64,000 bases of DNA. Source: Dyadobacter psychrophilus (GTDB lineage: Bacteria > Bacteroidota > Bacteroidia > Cytophagales > Spirosomataceae). Of this stretch, positions 8,735-18,176 are shown in pieces (the first letter of the stretch is position 1; each line of letters begins with the position of its first letter). A program made the position numbers and the translations under genes. The notes beneath the pieces are model-generated. The model was not told the origin of the DNA. It searched no databases and worked only from the letters and a program-made list of their open reading frames with translations. The stretch is from positions 434,001 through 498,000 of the forward strand of contig NZ_FUZA01000001.1 of the NCBI RefSeq assembly GCF_900167945.1, in the 5' to 3' direction.

Positions 8735-8811
8735 TTCACTCTACGTATACATATAGACGTTATTTGATCTGATATATAAAATTTTACCAATAAAATTTAA
8801 AATATAAGCTT

Positions 8812-9270
8812 ATGGCTGGCCAATTTGACTTCATTCGCCCGGGCGGAAATGTGGACCCCGACGCTAACAAAGGTTATGAGAAAATAGAGGCCTTGCCTCC
8901 ATCAAGGACATTGTATGTCTCGGCATTTAACAGTAACCCTGAAAAAGAAAAAGTAACCGGACTGGAAACGATGGAAGCTGTTTTCGAACATTTCAAGCCC
9001 GAAGTGGAAGCAGAATTCGAGGACGAGAATGGTGCGCCGGTTTTTGAAACGATGTCTTTTACGAAAATGAAAGATTTCTCTCCGGAGGGAATGTTGGAAC
9101 AAAGCCCGTTTCTGAAAGAACTTTCGGGAAAGGAATATAACTACGACCGGTTTTACAAAAACCTGAAAAACAACCGCCAATTGCAGAAAGCATTAAGCGA
9201 CCCTGCTACGCGTGCCACGTATCTGAGCGCCTTGCAAACCCTGATCGGCGAGCTGAAAGAAAGCTTGTAG
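8812..9270 (+). CDS. tssB: TssB, small contractile sheath subunit
   Basis: Protein of 152 residues directly upstream of tssC, the universal tssB-tssC order. Its length is close to the family (VipA, about 160), with an N-terminal strand region (SRTLYVSAF) and a mid-protein FKPEVEAEF segment. The C-terminal helical part is Lys/Leu-rich (LKNNRQLQKALSD). TssB and TssC form the sheath that contracts around the Hcp tube. It sits 77 nt after tssH. That gap is AT-rich and might hold a second promoter, since sheath and tube proteins are needed in excess, but no convincing box was found. Confidence 0.9.
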   Translation: MAGQFDFIRPGGNVDPDANKGYEKIEALPPSRTLYVSAFNSNPEKEKVTGLETMEAVFEHFKPEVEAEFEDENGAPVFETMSFTKMKDFSPEGMLEQSPFLKELSGKEYNYDRFYKNLKNNRQLQKALSDPATRATYLSALQTLIGELKESL

Positions 9271-9315
9271 TCCCTGTTATCTATTCAAAAACATTTCTTA
9301 ACCAGTCATACAGAC

Positions 9316-10692
9316 ATGGCAAAACAACAGGAAGAAACCCAACCATTAGGATCAGAAGCTGCGTTTAAAGAGCCGTTAGCAGCGCAAACCGCAGGGCAGC
9401 AGCTTTCACTGAATGATAGCCTGGAACTGCTGAAATCATTGGGCGGATTCAAATTCATCGAAACAACCGTGGAGGGAGTGCGCGATCTTAACCCCCAGAA
9501 AGCTGGTGCAAAAGCCAACTACCTTTCGGATGAAGACACTGAGCAGGAGCGCAAAGATCTGCTGCAACGCCTGGAACTTTGGGCCGAGCTCATCAGCGAG
9601 AGCGCTTCCGTGGATGAAATGCAGTCCAAAGCCAGAGCGGGACAAGAACTGAATGAGACCTTACTGAAGAAGAACCAGTCATCCATTCTCGAAGCTTCCC
9701 GCGACCTGGAAGTTGCTTATCAGGGACTTTCAACATTCATGCTTAACACGGAACAACGTTCTATTCCGAAGCTCACACTGGTGAATGCTTCCATGGATCA
9801 GGTGGCGGACATAAAAGATGGCGAAGTGCTGCAAACCATTGACGAGGAGCTACATAACAACTATCAGGTCTATGATTTGAGCGACAACTATTCGCTGATG
9901 GTGATTCCCGGTTATATGGGTAAAAACACGGTAATCGATTCATTTGCGAGGGTGGCGAGCAAGCATAAAGTAATGATGATAACCGATTATGAAGATTTTG
10001 TAGATGTAAAAGAGGCCATTTCATCGTTTGAAAAAAACAAACTTTCAGACGCAAGTAATCACAAGGCTAACTTGCTGATGGCCTGCAACTGGCTTGTGGG
10101 TAGAAAAGCCTATAACGATTTGGGAGAAGAGGAAGCATTGCACATTCCGCCTTCAACTGCACTGGCTGGCCGAATGCACTCCGTACTGATGTCCCAACCG
10201 GTGGCTGGCGCTACATACGGAATGCTGATGGGCGCGGAAGGAACGAGATTTAACATTGATAGAAACCAGGCTGGAGATATGAACCGGATGGGCCTGATCC
10301 CGATGTTGTCGGCATACGGAAAAGTGCAGGCATTCTCGGACCGGACGATGTTCAATGGCGATAATGTGGGCCTGCAAACCTATTCCGTTGTACGCGTTTT
10401 TGACTGGATCAACAAAGTGCTGGTCGACTTCCTGGACCGTTACGCATTTCAAAACTGGACCTACGATACGGACGACAATCTACGGAAACAGATCTCCAAA
10501 TTTTTAAACAGCATTACCGGATCGAAAAAACTGATTAAAGACTATACTGTAAAGGATATACGCCGCGACCCGAATGATATCAAAAACATTATCCTCGACA
10601 TTTCCATTACCCCGCATTTCTCTGCCCGGAGCTTCCTCGTAAGCCTTTCCGGCATGGACGGCGGCGACGAGTGGAACACTGAGATCAAGTAA
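9316..10692 (+). CDS. tssC: TssC, large contractile sheath subunit
   Basis: Protein of 458 residues, a normal length for TssC/VipB. The sequence shows the family's central segments, such as YNDLGEEEALHIPPSTALAG, and the C-terminal DIRRDPNDIKNIILDI followed by PHFSARSFLVSLSG, which corresponds to the C-terminal gp18-like fold. It assembles with TssB as the cytoplasmic sheath. The N-terminal 70 residues are Gln/Glu-rich and precede the core. It follows tssB by 45 nt and precedes hcp by 45 nt, consistent with co-expression of the tail components. Confidence 0.93.
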   Translation: MAKQQEETQPLGSEAAFKEPLAAQTAGQQLSLNDSLELLKSLGGFKFIETTVEGVRDLNPQKAGAKANYLSDEDTEQERKDLLQRLELWAELISESASVDEMQSKARAGQELNETLLKKNQSSILEASRDLEVAYQGLSTFMLNTEQRSIPKLTLVNASMDQVADIKDGEVLQTIDEELHNNYQVYDLSDNYSLMVIPGYMGKNTVIDSFARVASKHKVMMITDYEDFVDVKEAISSFEKNKLSDASNHKANLLMACNWLVGRKAYNDLGEEEALHIPPSTALAGRMHSVLMSQPVAGATYGMLMGAEGTRFNIDRNQAGDMNRMGLIPMLSAYGKVQAFSDRTMFNGDNVGLQTYSVVRVFDWINKVLVDFLDRYAFQNWTYDTDDNLRKQISKFLNSITGSKKLIKDYTVKDIRRDPNDIKNIILDISITPHFSARSFLVSLSGMDGGDEWNTEIK

Positions 10693-10737
10693 ATATTCAT
10701 TTTGTAACTATTTTCTACCTTAAAATTCTTTTCAACC

Positions 10738-11130
10738 ATGGCTTTCGAAGCAACAGTATCCATTGACGGCGGCGCTGCTCGCAAACTTCACCATTGCTCT
10801 TATTCAGTATCGCAAAGTGCTGATTATGTTACCGGAAAAACTACTTCTGAGGTTTTCGCAGGAAATGTTTCCCTGGTTGTAGAAGGTATAAAAGAATCTG
10901 AATTCTGGAAACTGGCCATCCACCCGACCAAGCGCAGCAAAGGAAAAGTGGTATTCAAAGATCCTTCCGATATCGATAAAGATTTCAAAACCGTAGAATT
11001 CGAAGACGGCGCAGTCGTAGGTTACAGCGAATCCATGGACGCGGGAACAACCGGAACCATGACCGAAAATATCACAATTTCCTGCAAAAAGCTGACTGTT
11101 GACGGGGTTGCTTTTGAGAAGAAGTGGTGA
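10738..11130 (+). CDS. tssD: TssD (Hcp), inner tube protein
   Basis: Protein of 130 residues matching the Bacteroidota Hcp/TssD type. It starts MAFEATVSIDGG, has the strand SADYVTGKTTSEVFAG, and ends with paired strands MTENITISCKKLTVDGVAFEKKW. Hexamers stack into the tube propelled by the sheath and can carry small effectors in the lumen. It is the third tail gene after tssB and tssC. The 88-residue and 248-residue genes that follow immediately suggest that Hcp or VgrG carries a dedicated cargo here. Confidence 0.92.
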   Translation: MAFEATVSIDGGAARKLHHCSYSVSQSADYVTGKTTSEVFAGNVSLVVEGIKESEFWKLAIHPTKRSKGKVVFKDPSDIDKDFKTVEFEDGAVVGYSESMDAGTTGTMTENITISCKKLTVDGVAFEKKW

Positions 11131-11175
11131 TAAAAATGCTTATTTTGAAATTCAAGGCTACAATTTAAAGTTACT

Positions 11176-11442
11176 ATGGCTGACGTAATGGAAATCTTCG
11201 AGAAGAAGAGCGCTGAGTTTTGCACTTATCTTCAGAATGAAATAGACAACAACCGCTATTTGTCTGATCAAAGAAAACAGCAGTTTCGAGATATGCTGCA
11301 AGAATGTGCTGATCAGTCTAAGAAATACCAAGATAAGGAGCTGGCATTTAACCAAGGTTTGCAGGAAATCAATCAAAAGTTTTTTATGACTACCGGAAGC
11401 AATCTCATAAGAAAGCCTTTCGAAGTAAGAAGCATTGCCTGA
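11176..11442 (+). CDS. Small helical protein between hcp and putative effector
   Basis: Not recognised. It has 88 residues, is almost entirely charged and helical (EIFEKKSAEFCTYLQNEIDNN; QQFRDMLQECADQSKKYQDKE), and has no signal peptide or membrane segment. It starts 45 nt after hcp and ends 64 nt before the putative effector. The gene is visibly AT-richer than tssB, tssC and hcp. The position suggests an effector chaperone/adaptor or an immunity protein. Choosing between these is not possible from sequence alone. Confidence 0.65.
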   Translation: MADVMEIFEKKSAEFCTYLQNEIDNNRYLSDQRKQQFRDMLQECADQSKKYQDKELAFNQGLQEINQKFFMTTGSNLIRKPFEVRSIA

Positions 11443-11506
11443 TATTCATAATGTTTTTAAGGCATTTCGAAAATTGTAAAAAAGAGAACACGGTATTTTC
11501 AATTCA

Positions 11507-12253
11507 ATGCGCGAAGAGGACATTCATCTATTTCAACAGGCTGCCGTGCATACAAAATCTTGGGTTTTGTTGCGACAGACGAATGTTCATTCGCTGCAAT
11601 TTATAGGCCGAAACGATTGCACGCCAAAACCTATGATTTGCAAGTTCAAAACGGCAAACCGTAATAGCAATAACAGGCAGATAGCAGGGCTGGTAGTCAG
11701 TTACGAGATGCATCCAAATGCTTTTGAAAAACCCGAAAGTGCAGAAAAGCAATGGATCAAATATGCTTCAAAGTATTTTCTGACTCTCAGACAGATGCCC
11801 CTTCACAAACCTAGCTATGGCTTTGGGCTTGACCTTGATAAGGCATCGGACCGATATGGCTGTATCACTTTGGACGGAAAATACTTGTTTGGTGATTATG
11901 ATCTTTATGATGTAATCCGCCGTGGAGATGAGCGTCGCAATATGGGTGTAGTAATTGAAACAGATGGTGGACTATCCGTAAACGGGATTCATCACTACAA
12001 GGTTATGGAGTACGTAAATACGGCAATGGGAGTTGACATGATTCAACATTCTAATGCTGCTCTGTTTGAGAGAAAATTTGAAAATGTATATGTTTTCTCA
12101 CCGTCCGGCGGATTTGAGGAATGGTCGGCATTCAAGCTAAGGGAGCAATATCGCATATGGAAGCGAAGGCTTATAGACACCTTTGGACAAGAACCATTGG
12201 TGAAACCGCCACCCGTTGACCCGGCTGGCCCTTCATTGAAATTGGTAAAATAA
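11507..12253 (+). CDS. Putative T6SS effector with EF/CyaA-like cyclase signature segments
   Basis: Protein of 248 residues between hcp and vgrG with no signal peptide or membrane helix. Residues 109-135 (DLDKASDRYGCITL followed by GDYDLYD) resemble the Asp-x-Asp metal segment (ADYDLF) of oedema-factor/CyaA/ExoY nucleotidyl cyclases. Residues 178-203 (MIQHS, then YVFSPSGGF) resemble the following His segment and the IFIINPEG segment. The Asn six residues after the catalytic His in oedema factor is not obvious here, so activity is uncertain. The C-terminal tail is Pro-rich. The location and lower GC fit a horizontally exchanged cargo gene. A toxin role is inference. Confidence 0.5.
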   Translation: MREEDIHLFQQAAVHTKSWVLLRQTNVHSLQFIGRNDCTPKPMICKFKTANRNSNNRQIAGLVVSYEMHPNAFEKPESAEKQWIKYASKYFLTLRQMPLHKPSYGFGLDLDKASDRYGCITLDGKYLFGDYDLYDVIRRGDERRNMGVVIETDGGLSVNGIHHYKVMEYVNTAMGVDMIQHSNAALFERKFENVYVFSPSGGFEEWSAFKLREQYRIWKRRLIDTFGQEPLVKPPPVDPAGPSLKLVK

Positions 12254-12272
12254 ATCTATTCCAGAAAACGAT

Positions 12273-14087
12273 ATGTCAATGATAAACCGGATAGATGTAA
12301 ACCTTGGCGGGCTGACACTTAAAAAGTTTAGCTTTTTAAGCCTGTCACAACCTTTTGATTCTCAGCACAGCTTGGAGATCCACGTTACTTTCGAGGATAT
12401 CAACGACTTACTGGGCAAAAGCCTTGACAGCCAGGTAAGCCTGAAAGAGCTAACCCAGAAATGGGCCGGTGAAAAAGTGACAGCGACGATCATGCAGGGC
12501 GAGGCCGACACTTCCAATAATTTGAAGGAAAAAACCAAACACACATTCATTGGGATCGTCAAAGGTGTGCAAATTCAAATGAATGATGCCGTTGACAATA
12601 CATTGGTCATTTACGGTGTTTGTCCGACTGTTTTGTTTAAAACAGGAAGCAATACCCGGGCATTCTCCGAAAAAACGCTGGCAGACATTGTGGAGGAGGT
12701 TGTAAATCCATTCAAGGGTTTGCTGAAAGCCAAAATCTCACCCGAATATCGCGAACAGATTCCCTATATCACGCAATATCAGGAAGACAATTATCAGTTC
12801 CTGCAGCGCCTCGCCGAAACATATGGAGAGTGGTTTTACTATGACGGAGAAGAACTGCTGTTCGGGAAATCGGCACGTACAAAAACCAAAACCGCAAGCC
12901 TGGAATACCGGGTGAACCTTTCGCAAATGGAGTATGAATTGAAACTGACTCCGCTGACCTTCAAAGGCCAGTATTACAGTTATTTAAAGGACGAAAAGTT
13001 CGAGGTTTCGTCAAAAAATGAGAATATAGACTTGCAGGATTTTGCGCAGCTCGCATTATCCAAGTCTGAGAGCATGTTCAGTGAAGAGGTTATTAATATT
13101 GAACTTTCGGGTCACGATGAAGAATCAACGATCCGGAAATCTGTCAAAAACAATAAAAGCAAATCGTCTAACAGCCTGGCAATCCTCAAAGGCTCGTCGA
13201 CCAGCCTGGAAATCAGCATTGGAGGGCCGATTAAGGTTAAAGATGACGTTAAGGAAAATGGCAAAGTCATCCGCACCGATGATTATGGCTCATTCATCAT
13301 CACAAACATCAGACATTATGTAGATTCCCGGGGTTTCTATCAAAACAGCTTTGAGGCGATCCCGCAAGACACGGATTATCCGCCTATCTCCTACCCGATT
13401 TTTCAGCCCAAAGCAGAATCCCAGCCAGCCAAAGTGATTGATACAAATGATCCCGAGCAAATGGGTAGGGTGAAAGTGCAGTTTTACTGGCAAAAAGATG
13501 GTGACTCGACGCCGTGGGCGAGAGTTGCGAACCTGATGAGCGGCGATGAGCGCGGCGTTTATTTTGTGCCTGAAATTGACGAGGTGGTTTTTGTCGATTT
13601 TGAGTTAGGTAACCCCGATCTGCCGTTTGTGCGTGGTTCGATGTTTACAGGCTCGGCCATGCCCGGAGGTAACCTTTTTGAAAAGGATAATATGATCAAA
13701 GGGATCATTACCAAAGGCGGTAATCATATCATTATTGACGATTCTAATGGAAAAGAGGCGATCAGGATTTACAACAAGGAAAACCAAAATGAAGTAATCC
13801 TGACCCTGGACGGCGAGCCGGTGATCAGCGTAAAAAGTGAGGGGAAGATTAAGCTGGAAGCCAAAGAAATTGAATTGAAAGCGGACAAGATCAGTATGAA
13901 TGCCAAACAAGACTGGACCGTTGAAACAAATAAAGGCAGCATTGAAGCCAAGGCAAAAATGCAGATAGGAGGCGCAACTGTGAATATCGAGGGCAAGTCT
14001 CAGACCAGCATTAAAGGCAACGCGCAACTCGCCCTTGAAGGCGGCGCTCAGGCAAGCCTGAAAGCAGCTATGGTGATGATAAACTAA
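12273..14087 (+). CDS. tssI: TssI (VgrG) spike protein
   Basis: VgrG of 604 residues. The N-terminal gp27-like part contains TQYQEDNYQFLQRLAETYGEWFYYDG. The gp5 OB-fold region contains DPEQMGRVKVQFYW and PWARVANLMSGDERGVYFVPEIDEVVFVDFE. The C-terminal beta-helix repeats (KLEAKEIELKADKISM; MQIGGATVNIEGK; SIKGNAQLALEGG) end right after the needle, so there is no extra C-terminal effector domain. The trimer tips the Hcp tube. No PAAR gene is adjacent, so the cap must come from elsewhere. It follows the putative effector by 19 nt and precedes tssE by 4 nt. Confidence 0.93.
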   Translation: MSMINRIDVNLGGLTLKKFSFLSLSQPFDSQHSLEIHVTFEDINDLLGKSLDSQVSLKELTQKWAGEKVTATIMQGEADTSNNLKEKTKHTFIGIVKGVQIQMNDAVDNTLVIYGVCPTVLFKTGSNTRAFSEKTLADIVEEVVNPFKGLLKAKISPEYREQIPYITQYQEDNYQFLQRLAETYGEWFYYDGEELLFGKSARTKTKTASLEYRVNLSQMEYELKLTPLTFKGQYYSYLKDEKFEVSSKNENIDLQDFAQLALSKSESMFSEEVINIELSGHDEESTIRKSVKNNKSKSSNSLAILKGSSTSLEISIGGPIKVKDDVKENGKVIRTDDYGSFIITNIRHYVDSRGFYQNSFEAIPQDTDYPPISYPIFQPKAESQPAKVIDTNDPEQMGRVKVQFYWQKDGDSTPWARVANLMSGDERGVYFVPEIDEVVFVDFELGNPDLPFVRGSMFTGSAMPGGNLFEKDNMIKGIITKGGNHIIIDDSNGKEAIRIYNKENQNEVILTLDGEPVISVKSEGKIKLEAKEIELKADKISMNAKQDWTVETNKGSIEAKAKMQIGGATVNIEGKSQTSIKGNAQLALEGGAQASLKAAMVMIN

Positions 14088-14091
14088 AACA

Positions 14092-14526
14092 ATGGCAAAG
14101 CATCATCACATTCCGGTTGATTTTGGTGCGCTTCTCAAAAAAAAGCCTTTGCCACAGGTAACGATAAAAGCATCGGTGCGGGAATACATTTACCTGCTGC
14201 TGCTTACCCAGCACGGGGAGTGGCGCTATGACAATGGTTTTCAATGCTTGTTGTGGGAAAAAGATTTTGAACAAACAGACAATCTGAATATCTGGTTGGA
14301 CCAGGTCAGGGACGACATCAGGTTTTCTGTCCATAAATATGAGACGCGTCTTAAAATCCAGGATGTGGACGTACAAAGAGACGAACTGCAAGAATTGAGC
14401 AGAGAAAATAAAGTTACCCGAATCAGAAATCGTCTCAATATACGGGTCAAAGGCACTGTGATCCAGTCCGGTGAAAACTTTGACGAAACATTCTTAATGT
14501 TCTTCGGGCCAATAACGGTGGTCTGA
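14092..14526 (+). CDS. tssE: TssE, gp25-like baseplate protein
   Basis: Protein of 144 residues with the gp25/GPW layout. The central segment is SVREYIYLLLLTQHGEWRYDNGFQCLLWEKDF, followed by DQVRDDIRFSVHKYETRLK and a C-terminal strand pair with LNIRVKGTV. TssE links the baseplate to the sheath. The start lies 4 nt after the vgrG stop and the next gene (tssF) begins 7 nt after its end, so translation is tightly coupled. Position and length match the family well. Confidence 0.87.
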   Translation: MAKHHHIPVDFGALLKKKPLPQVTIKASVREYIYLLLLTQHGEWRYDNGFQCLLWEKDFEQTDNLNIWLDQVRDDIRFSVHKYETRLKIQDVDVQRDELQELSRENKVTRIRNRLNIRVKGTVIQSGENFDETFLMFFGPITVV

Positions 14527-14533
14527 ATTACAA

Positions 14534-16369
14534 ATGTCGAAAATCAACATTATGCCGATTTTAGAAACCAAAGAGTCGATAAAAAGCCGCTTGCATAAGG
14601 AAGCTGCCCGGCAATGGGGCGTGGATGAAATTGACCTGAAAAATGGTTCATTCGACCCGCTCGTTGACCTGCTATTTGGTGCGTTTGCAACTGAAACCGA
14701 GAAAATCTGGCAAGAGATCGAGTCTTCCCAATCGCATACCGTGAAGCGCATGGCTGAGGCGGTGCTACCCGAAACGATAACCGGCATTATTCCCGCACAC
14801 TCTGTATTATTAGTTAAAACCAACTCGGGACCGACTGACATTATTCCTTCGGATCAGTTTACGACCCAGGGAAACAACCAGATCACGATGAGTCCCGCCG
14901 GGTCCTTCCGGCTTTCCGGCGCCACTGTACGCTTTATAGCAACAGGCTCACGGATTGATAAGGTCAGCGCCACTTTTCAAAGGGAAACTGCATTCCGGAT
15001 TCCCGGCAGACCTATCGATCAGCAAATCTGCTGGGTGGCCATCGAAATTCCGGAAAAAGATGTGCCCGACCAGATAACACTGTTCTTCAATTGGAGCGCG
15101 ATCGCCGATCAGTCAAAAAATCTGGCCTATATCCCCTTAATCAAATTTTCCAACAGCGCACCGGGCACATTTACCGATCCTTCCCAGCATTACGGTTCGC
15201 TGGATGGCATAATCCCTATTGAGAACACTGAAAAGAACGGAGTTTTTTTTAAACCCATCGAAGAGCGTGTAAGGGAATTCTATAATGGGCACTTTATGAC
15301 CGTTACGGGACTTAAAGCAGGGTCAGAGCTTGAAAACTATCCCAAAGAATGGGCAGGAATAATGCCGGAAGCAACTGCCAAAACGCTTTTCTCCGACAAA
15401 TTAGTCTGGATAAAAATGCAGTGCCCGGCATCGATCACGCACGACGCGCTGGACAAAATGGAGGTTTTCACAAACTGTGTTCCCGTACTGAACCGCAAGT
15501 TGGTCCATCAAAGAGGCAGATTGCAGCCGCTTTTCAATGTATATGGCCTGAAAGACGATGATGGTTTTATGGCCATTGAAAAAGTCGTCAACGGAGATGG
15601 GGAAACACTTTTATCAACCGAAAAAAATAAGTTTGCCAGCGGCCAGAATGTATATGCGCTTCGCAACCGCGGCGTAGCCCGCTTTGACAAGCGAGATGCA
15701 TTTCAAAGCCTGAATGATGTTACGGCCAAAATGCGCGACGACCTCGCTGCGTTTAATGCCCTCGACATTTCCATTGTCTCCAATCATCTGGATAAGATTA
15801 ATCAGAGTGTAAGTAAATTAAAGGAACACCTTGATACATTCGATTTTGCTTTGCCGCAGGTTTACATTATGGTGAAAACCCGGTCCGCAGGAACCATTCT
15901 CGACGTGTATTTCTGGACCTCCGAAGGTGAAAAAGCAAATGACCTCCGCGCATTAACCAAACTAACCGCCGCTCCAACCAACCAGTTTAAGGCCGAAGCA
16001 TCCTTTTTGATGCTTCCAACCAATGGAGGCAGGGCTCCCATGGACGATGGTCAAATGCAGCAAGCACTTAAAGAAACATTGCTTACCCGCGGACGGGCCG
16101 TTACGCTCGAAGATTACCGCACAATTGCACAGAATTATCTGGGTGATACAGCATCAAAAGTTGAAGTAAAAAAGGGGTTGGGTATTGGAGAAGGTCAAAA
16201 AGAAGGGCTGCGGTTTGCATTGGACGTCCTGATATTTCCCAATACGGAAGATGAGAATGATGAATACTGGATGCGGCAGGCCAGACTGATAAAAAACAGC
16301 TTGTCACAAAAATCCGTCGGGATGATGCCCTTATATGTTTCTGTCCATGGATTTAACTGGAAAATTTGA
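14534..16369 (+). CDS. tssF: TssF, baseplate wedge protein
   Basis: Protein of 611 residues, a normal TssF length, placed between tssE and tssG as in most T6SS clusters. The N-terminus shows the family opening IKSRLHKEAARQWGVDE and FDPLVDLLFGAFATETEKI. The C-terminal part contains GRAVTLEDYRTIAQNYLGD. TssF and TssG form the baseplate wedge with TssE and TssK around VgrG. Its TGA overlaps the tssG start by one base (TGATG). Confidence 0.9.
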   Translation: MSKINIMPILETKESIKSRLHKEAARQWGVDEIDLKNGSFDPLVDLLFGAFATETEKIWQEIESSQSHTVKRMAEAVLPETITGIIPAHSVLLVKTNSGPTDIIPSDQFTTQGNNQITMSPAGSFRLSGATVRFIATGSRIDKVSATFQRETAFRIPGRPIDQQICWVAIEIPEKDVPDQITLFFNWSAIADQSKNLAYIPLIKFSNSAPGTFTDPSQHYGSLDGIIPIENTEKNGVFFKPIEERVREFYNGHFMTVTGLKAGSELENYPKEWAGIMPEATAKTLFSDKLVWIKMQCPASITHDALDKMEVFTNCVPVLNRKLVHQRGRLQPLFNVYGLKDDDGFMAIEKVVNGDGETLLSTEKNKFASGQNVYALRNRGVARFDKRDAFQSLNDVTAKMRDDLAAFNALDISIVSNHLDKINQSVSKLKEHLDTFDFALPQVYIMVKTRSAGTILDVYFWTSEGEKANDLRALTKLTAAPTNQFKAEASFLMLPTNGGRAPMDDGQMQQALKETLLTRGRAVTLEDYRTIAQNYLGDTASKVEVKKGLGIGEGQKEGLRFALDVLIFPNTEDENDEYWMRQARLIKNSLSQKSVGMMPLYVSVHGFNWKI

Positions 16370-17316
16370 TGGAGATATACGAAGTTGCGGAAAAACTGCT
16401 CGAATTAAAGACCGACCTGCGGGCAGAGACCGTAGCGCGCGAGATAGCAGAAGCGTCGATTCACGCTCCTGAAAACATTTTACTAACGCCTGGCGGGGCC
16501 TTCAACCGGTCCGGATCGAGGGATGTTACGGCCATAACGAACGAGAACCGGGATTCTGAATTGCAAACGCCGTATGCCAAAGTCCGCATGGCGAGGGAGG
16601 GGATTTCGGATATGCTGCCTCCGGGGATCATATTCCAGCCGACGATCAGCCGGAGCGAACGTTCTACGGAAATTGTGCTGGAAGACATCGATTATTATGA
16701 AACCGGAATTAATCAGGCACGGACATTCTTTTCACCTTTTGATATAGAATTTGGAAGGCAGCGGATTGCCTTGGAAATGCATGAGCATCATTCCGTAGTG
16801 AATCCATTCGCCTACTATCATGATACGCTTTTCAATTACTTATGGCCTGATCTCGACCTGGAACTCTCGCCGACGCAAAAAGAAGCAATTTTGGAGCTGA
16901 CCATTCACGCACATCTGATCGTGGGCAACATGCAGGCCTGCCAGGTTTATTTTGAAAAAGTGCTGGAACAAAATGTGGCTTTTGAAACCAATGAATTGAA
17001 ATCGGACGATAGCATTGGAATTGATTTTCTGCAACCGCTGGGCAAAGCTAAGGTAGGCGTTGACTGGATCCTGCATGGAAAATATCAGGATCAAAATCAC
17101 ATCAACATCCGTATCGGCCCTGTTTCAGACAACGAGCTTTATCATTTCAGAAGTCATGAGCCACAAGGGAAACATTACCGCACGCTGGATTTTCTGTGCG
17201 GCTTACTGTTGCCAGCTGAAATATCCTGGGACATGTTGCTGATCGCTGAAAAAGGCTTTTTTACCATTAACAAAACCAGGGAAACGGGTATCCTTGGCTA
17301 TTCGACAATTTTGTGA
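16369..17316 (+). CDS. tssG: TssG, baseplate wedge protein
   Basis: Protein of 315 residues following tssF with a one-base stop/start overlap. The ATG at 16369 is preferred over an upstream in-frame TTG at 16366. The sequence contains FFSPFDIEFGRQRIALEMHEHH, a TssG-like core, and a C-terminal ISWDMLLIAEKGFFTINKTRETGILGYSTIL. The tssF-tssG order and length support the call although overall divergence is high. It is predicted to be cytoplasmic and to build the baseplate with TssF, TssE and TssK. Confidence 0.85.
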   Translation: MEIYEVAEKLLELKTDLRAETVAREIAEASIHAPENILLTPGGAFNRSGSRDVTAITNENRDSELQTPYAKVRMAREGISDMLPPGIIFQPTISRSERSTEIVLEDIDYYETGINQARTFFSPFDIEFGRQRIALEMHEHHSVVNPFAYYHDTLFNYLWPDLDLELSPTQKEAILELTIHAHLIVGNMQACQVYFEKVLEQNVAFETNELKSDDSIGIDFLQPLGKAKVGVDWILHGKYQDQNHINIRIGPVSDNELYHFRSHEPQGKHYRTLDFLCGLLLPAEISWDMLLIAEKGFFTINKTRETGILGYSTIL

Positions 17317-17327
17317 TTTTCGCACGT

Positions 17328-18176
17328 ATGGAATTGTTTTATAAGATATTACCAGCATTGCTAGCACTGTTATCCGGGCTGGCCTTTACCGGTATTTTAA
17401 TATATGAAAAAGGAAGTGCGATTTCGATTTTGAGGTGGGCCATCTGGTTGATCTGGGTGTGCCTTTTGTTTGCTATTTTAGGATTTATCAATTCAAAAAC
17501 AGATTCGATCACAACCGGTTTTATCGTATTGCTCGCTATGTCATTTTTAATGGGAATTCTATATCTCATACTGGCGCCGATGACCTTGCCTTGGTGGAGC
17601 GACGATTCGTTACTGGATATTTTCATTGCCGGCCTTTCACTTTATTTTGTTGGAATTGCAGGATATATCCTCACATACAACCTGTTGGAACACGAAAACC
17701 CTTTTCAGTATTTATTACTCTCCGGGTCTCCTGCTTTCCTCCTCCCGGCACTGATTTATGTTTCCTACGCACTTTGGATGAAGATCCCTGCATTGCAATA
17801 CAAGACCTGGTCTTATCCGGTGAATGAGCCGGTGCCAAGGCTGGTACCCGTTGAAACTGTCAGGGTAATGATGAATTTCACACCTGTGCCGGGCAAGAAC
17901 GAGCCATTCGAGGGTTATGAAGTGGAATACCCGGGAAATACAACTTTGGGGCAGCTTTTCCATTATTTCATTTCTTTCCATAATAAGCACAGGGAATACC
18001 GAAAGAAACCCATCCAGTTCCTGTCCGATAACCAACTTCCGCTGGAATGGATGCTGTTCAAATATTCGCCCCAAAGGAAAAAGATCATTTTGGACACCGA
18101 GAAAACCCTTTTTGAGAATGATGTAAAGGGAAATGACATTATTTACGCAATCAGCACTAATCCAGTCCGGTCATGA
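17328..18176 (+). CDS. tssN: TssN, inner-membrane component specific to T6SS subtype iii
   Basis: Protein of 282 residues with about five hydrophobic segments in the first 160 residues (for example ILPALLALLSGLAFTGILIY and GFIVLLAMSFLMGILYLILA). A soluble cytoplasmic domain of about 120 residues follows (VRVMMNFTPVPGK onward). This layout is that of TssN, found only in the Bacteroidota T6SS. The ATG at 17328 is chosen. A GTG at 17313 overlapping the tssG stop (GTGA) is an alternative that adds five residues. The gene ends with an ATGA overlap into tssK. Confidence 0.84.
   Translation: MELFYKILPALLALLSGLAFTGILIYEKGSAISILRWAIWLIWVCLLFAILGFINSKTDSITTGFIVLLAMSFLMGILYLILAPMTLPWWSDDSLLDIFIAGLSLYFVGIAGYILTYNLLEHENPFQYLLLSGSPAFLLPALIYVSYALWMKIPALQYKTWSYPVNEPVPRLVPVETVRVMMNFTPVPGKNEPFEGYEVEYPGNTTLGQLFHYFISFHNKHREYRKKPIQFLSDNQLPLEWMLFKYSPQRKKIILDTEKTLFENDVKGNDIIYAISTNPVRS

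Noticed and set aside
8747-8770. Second copy of the tssH operator before tssB (two ACGT cores)
   Set aside because: The ACGT cores are spaced 14 nt apart instead of 10 and the flanks do not match, so it is likely chance.
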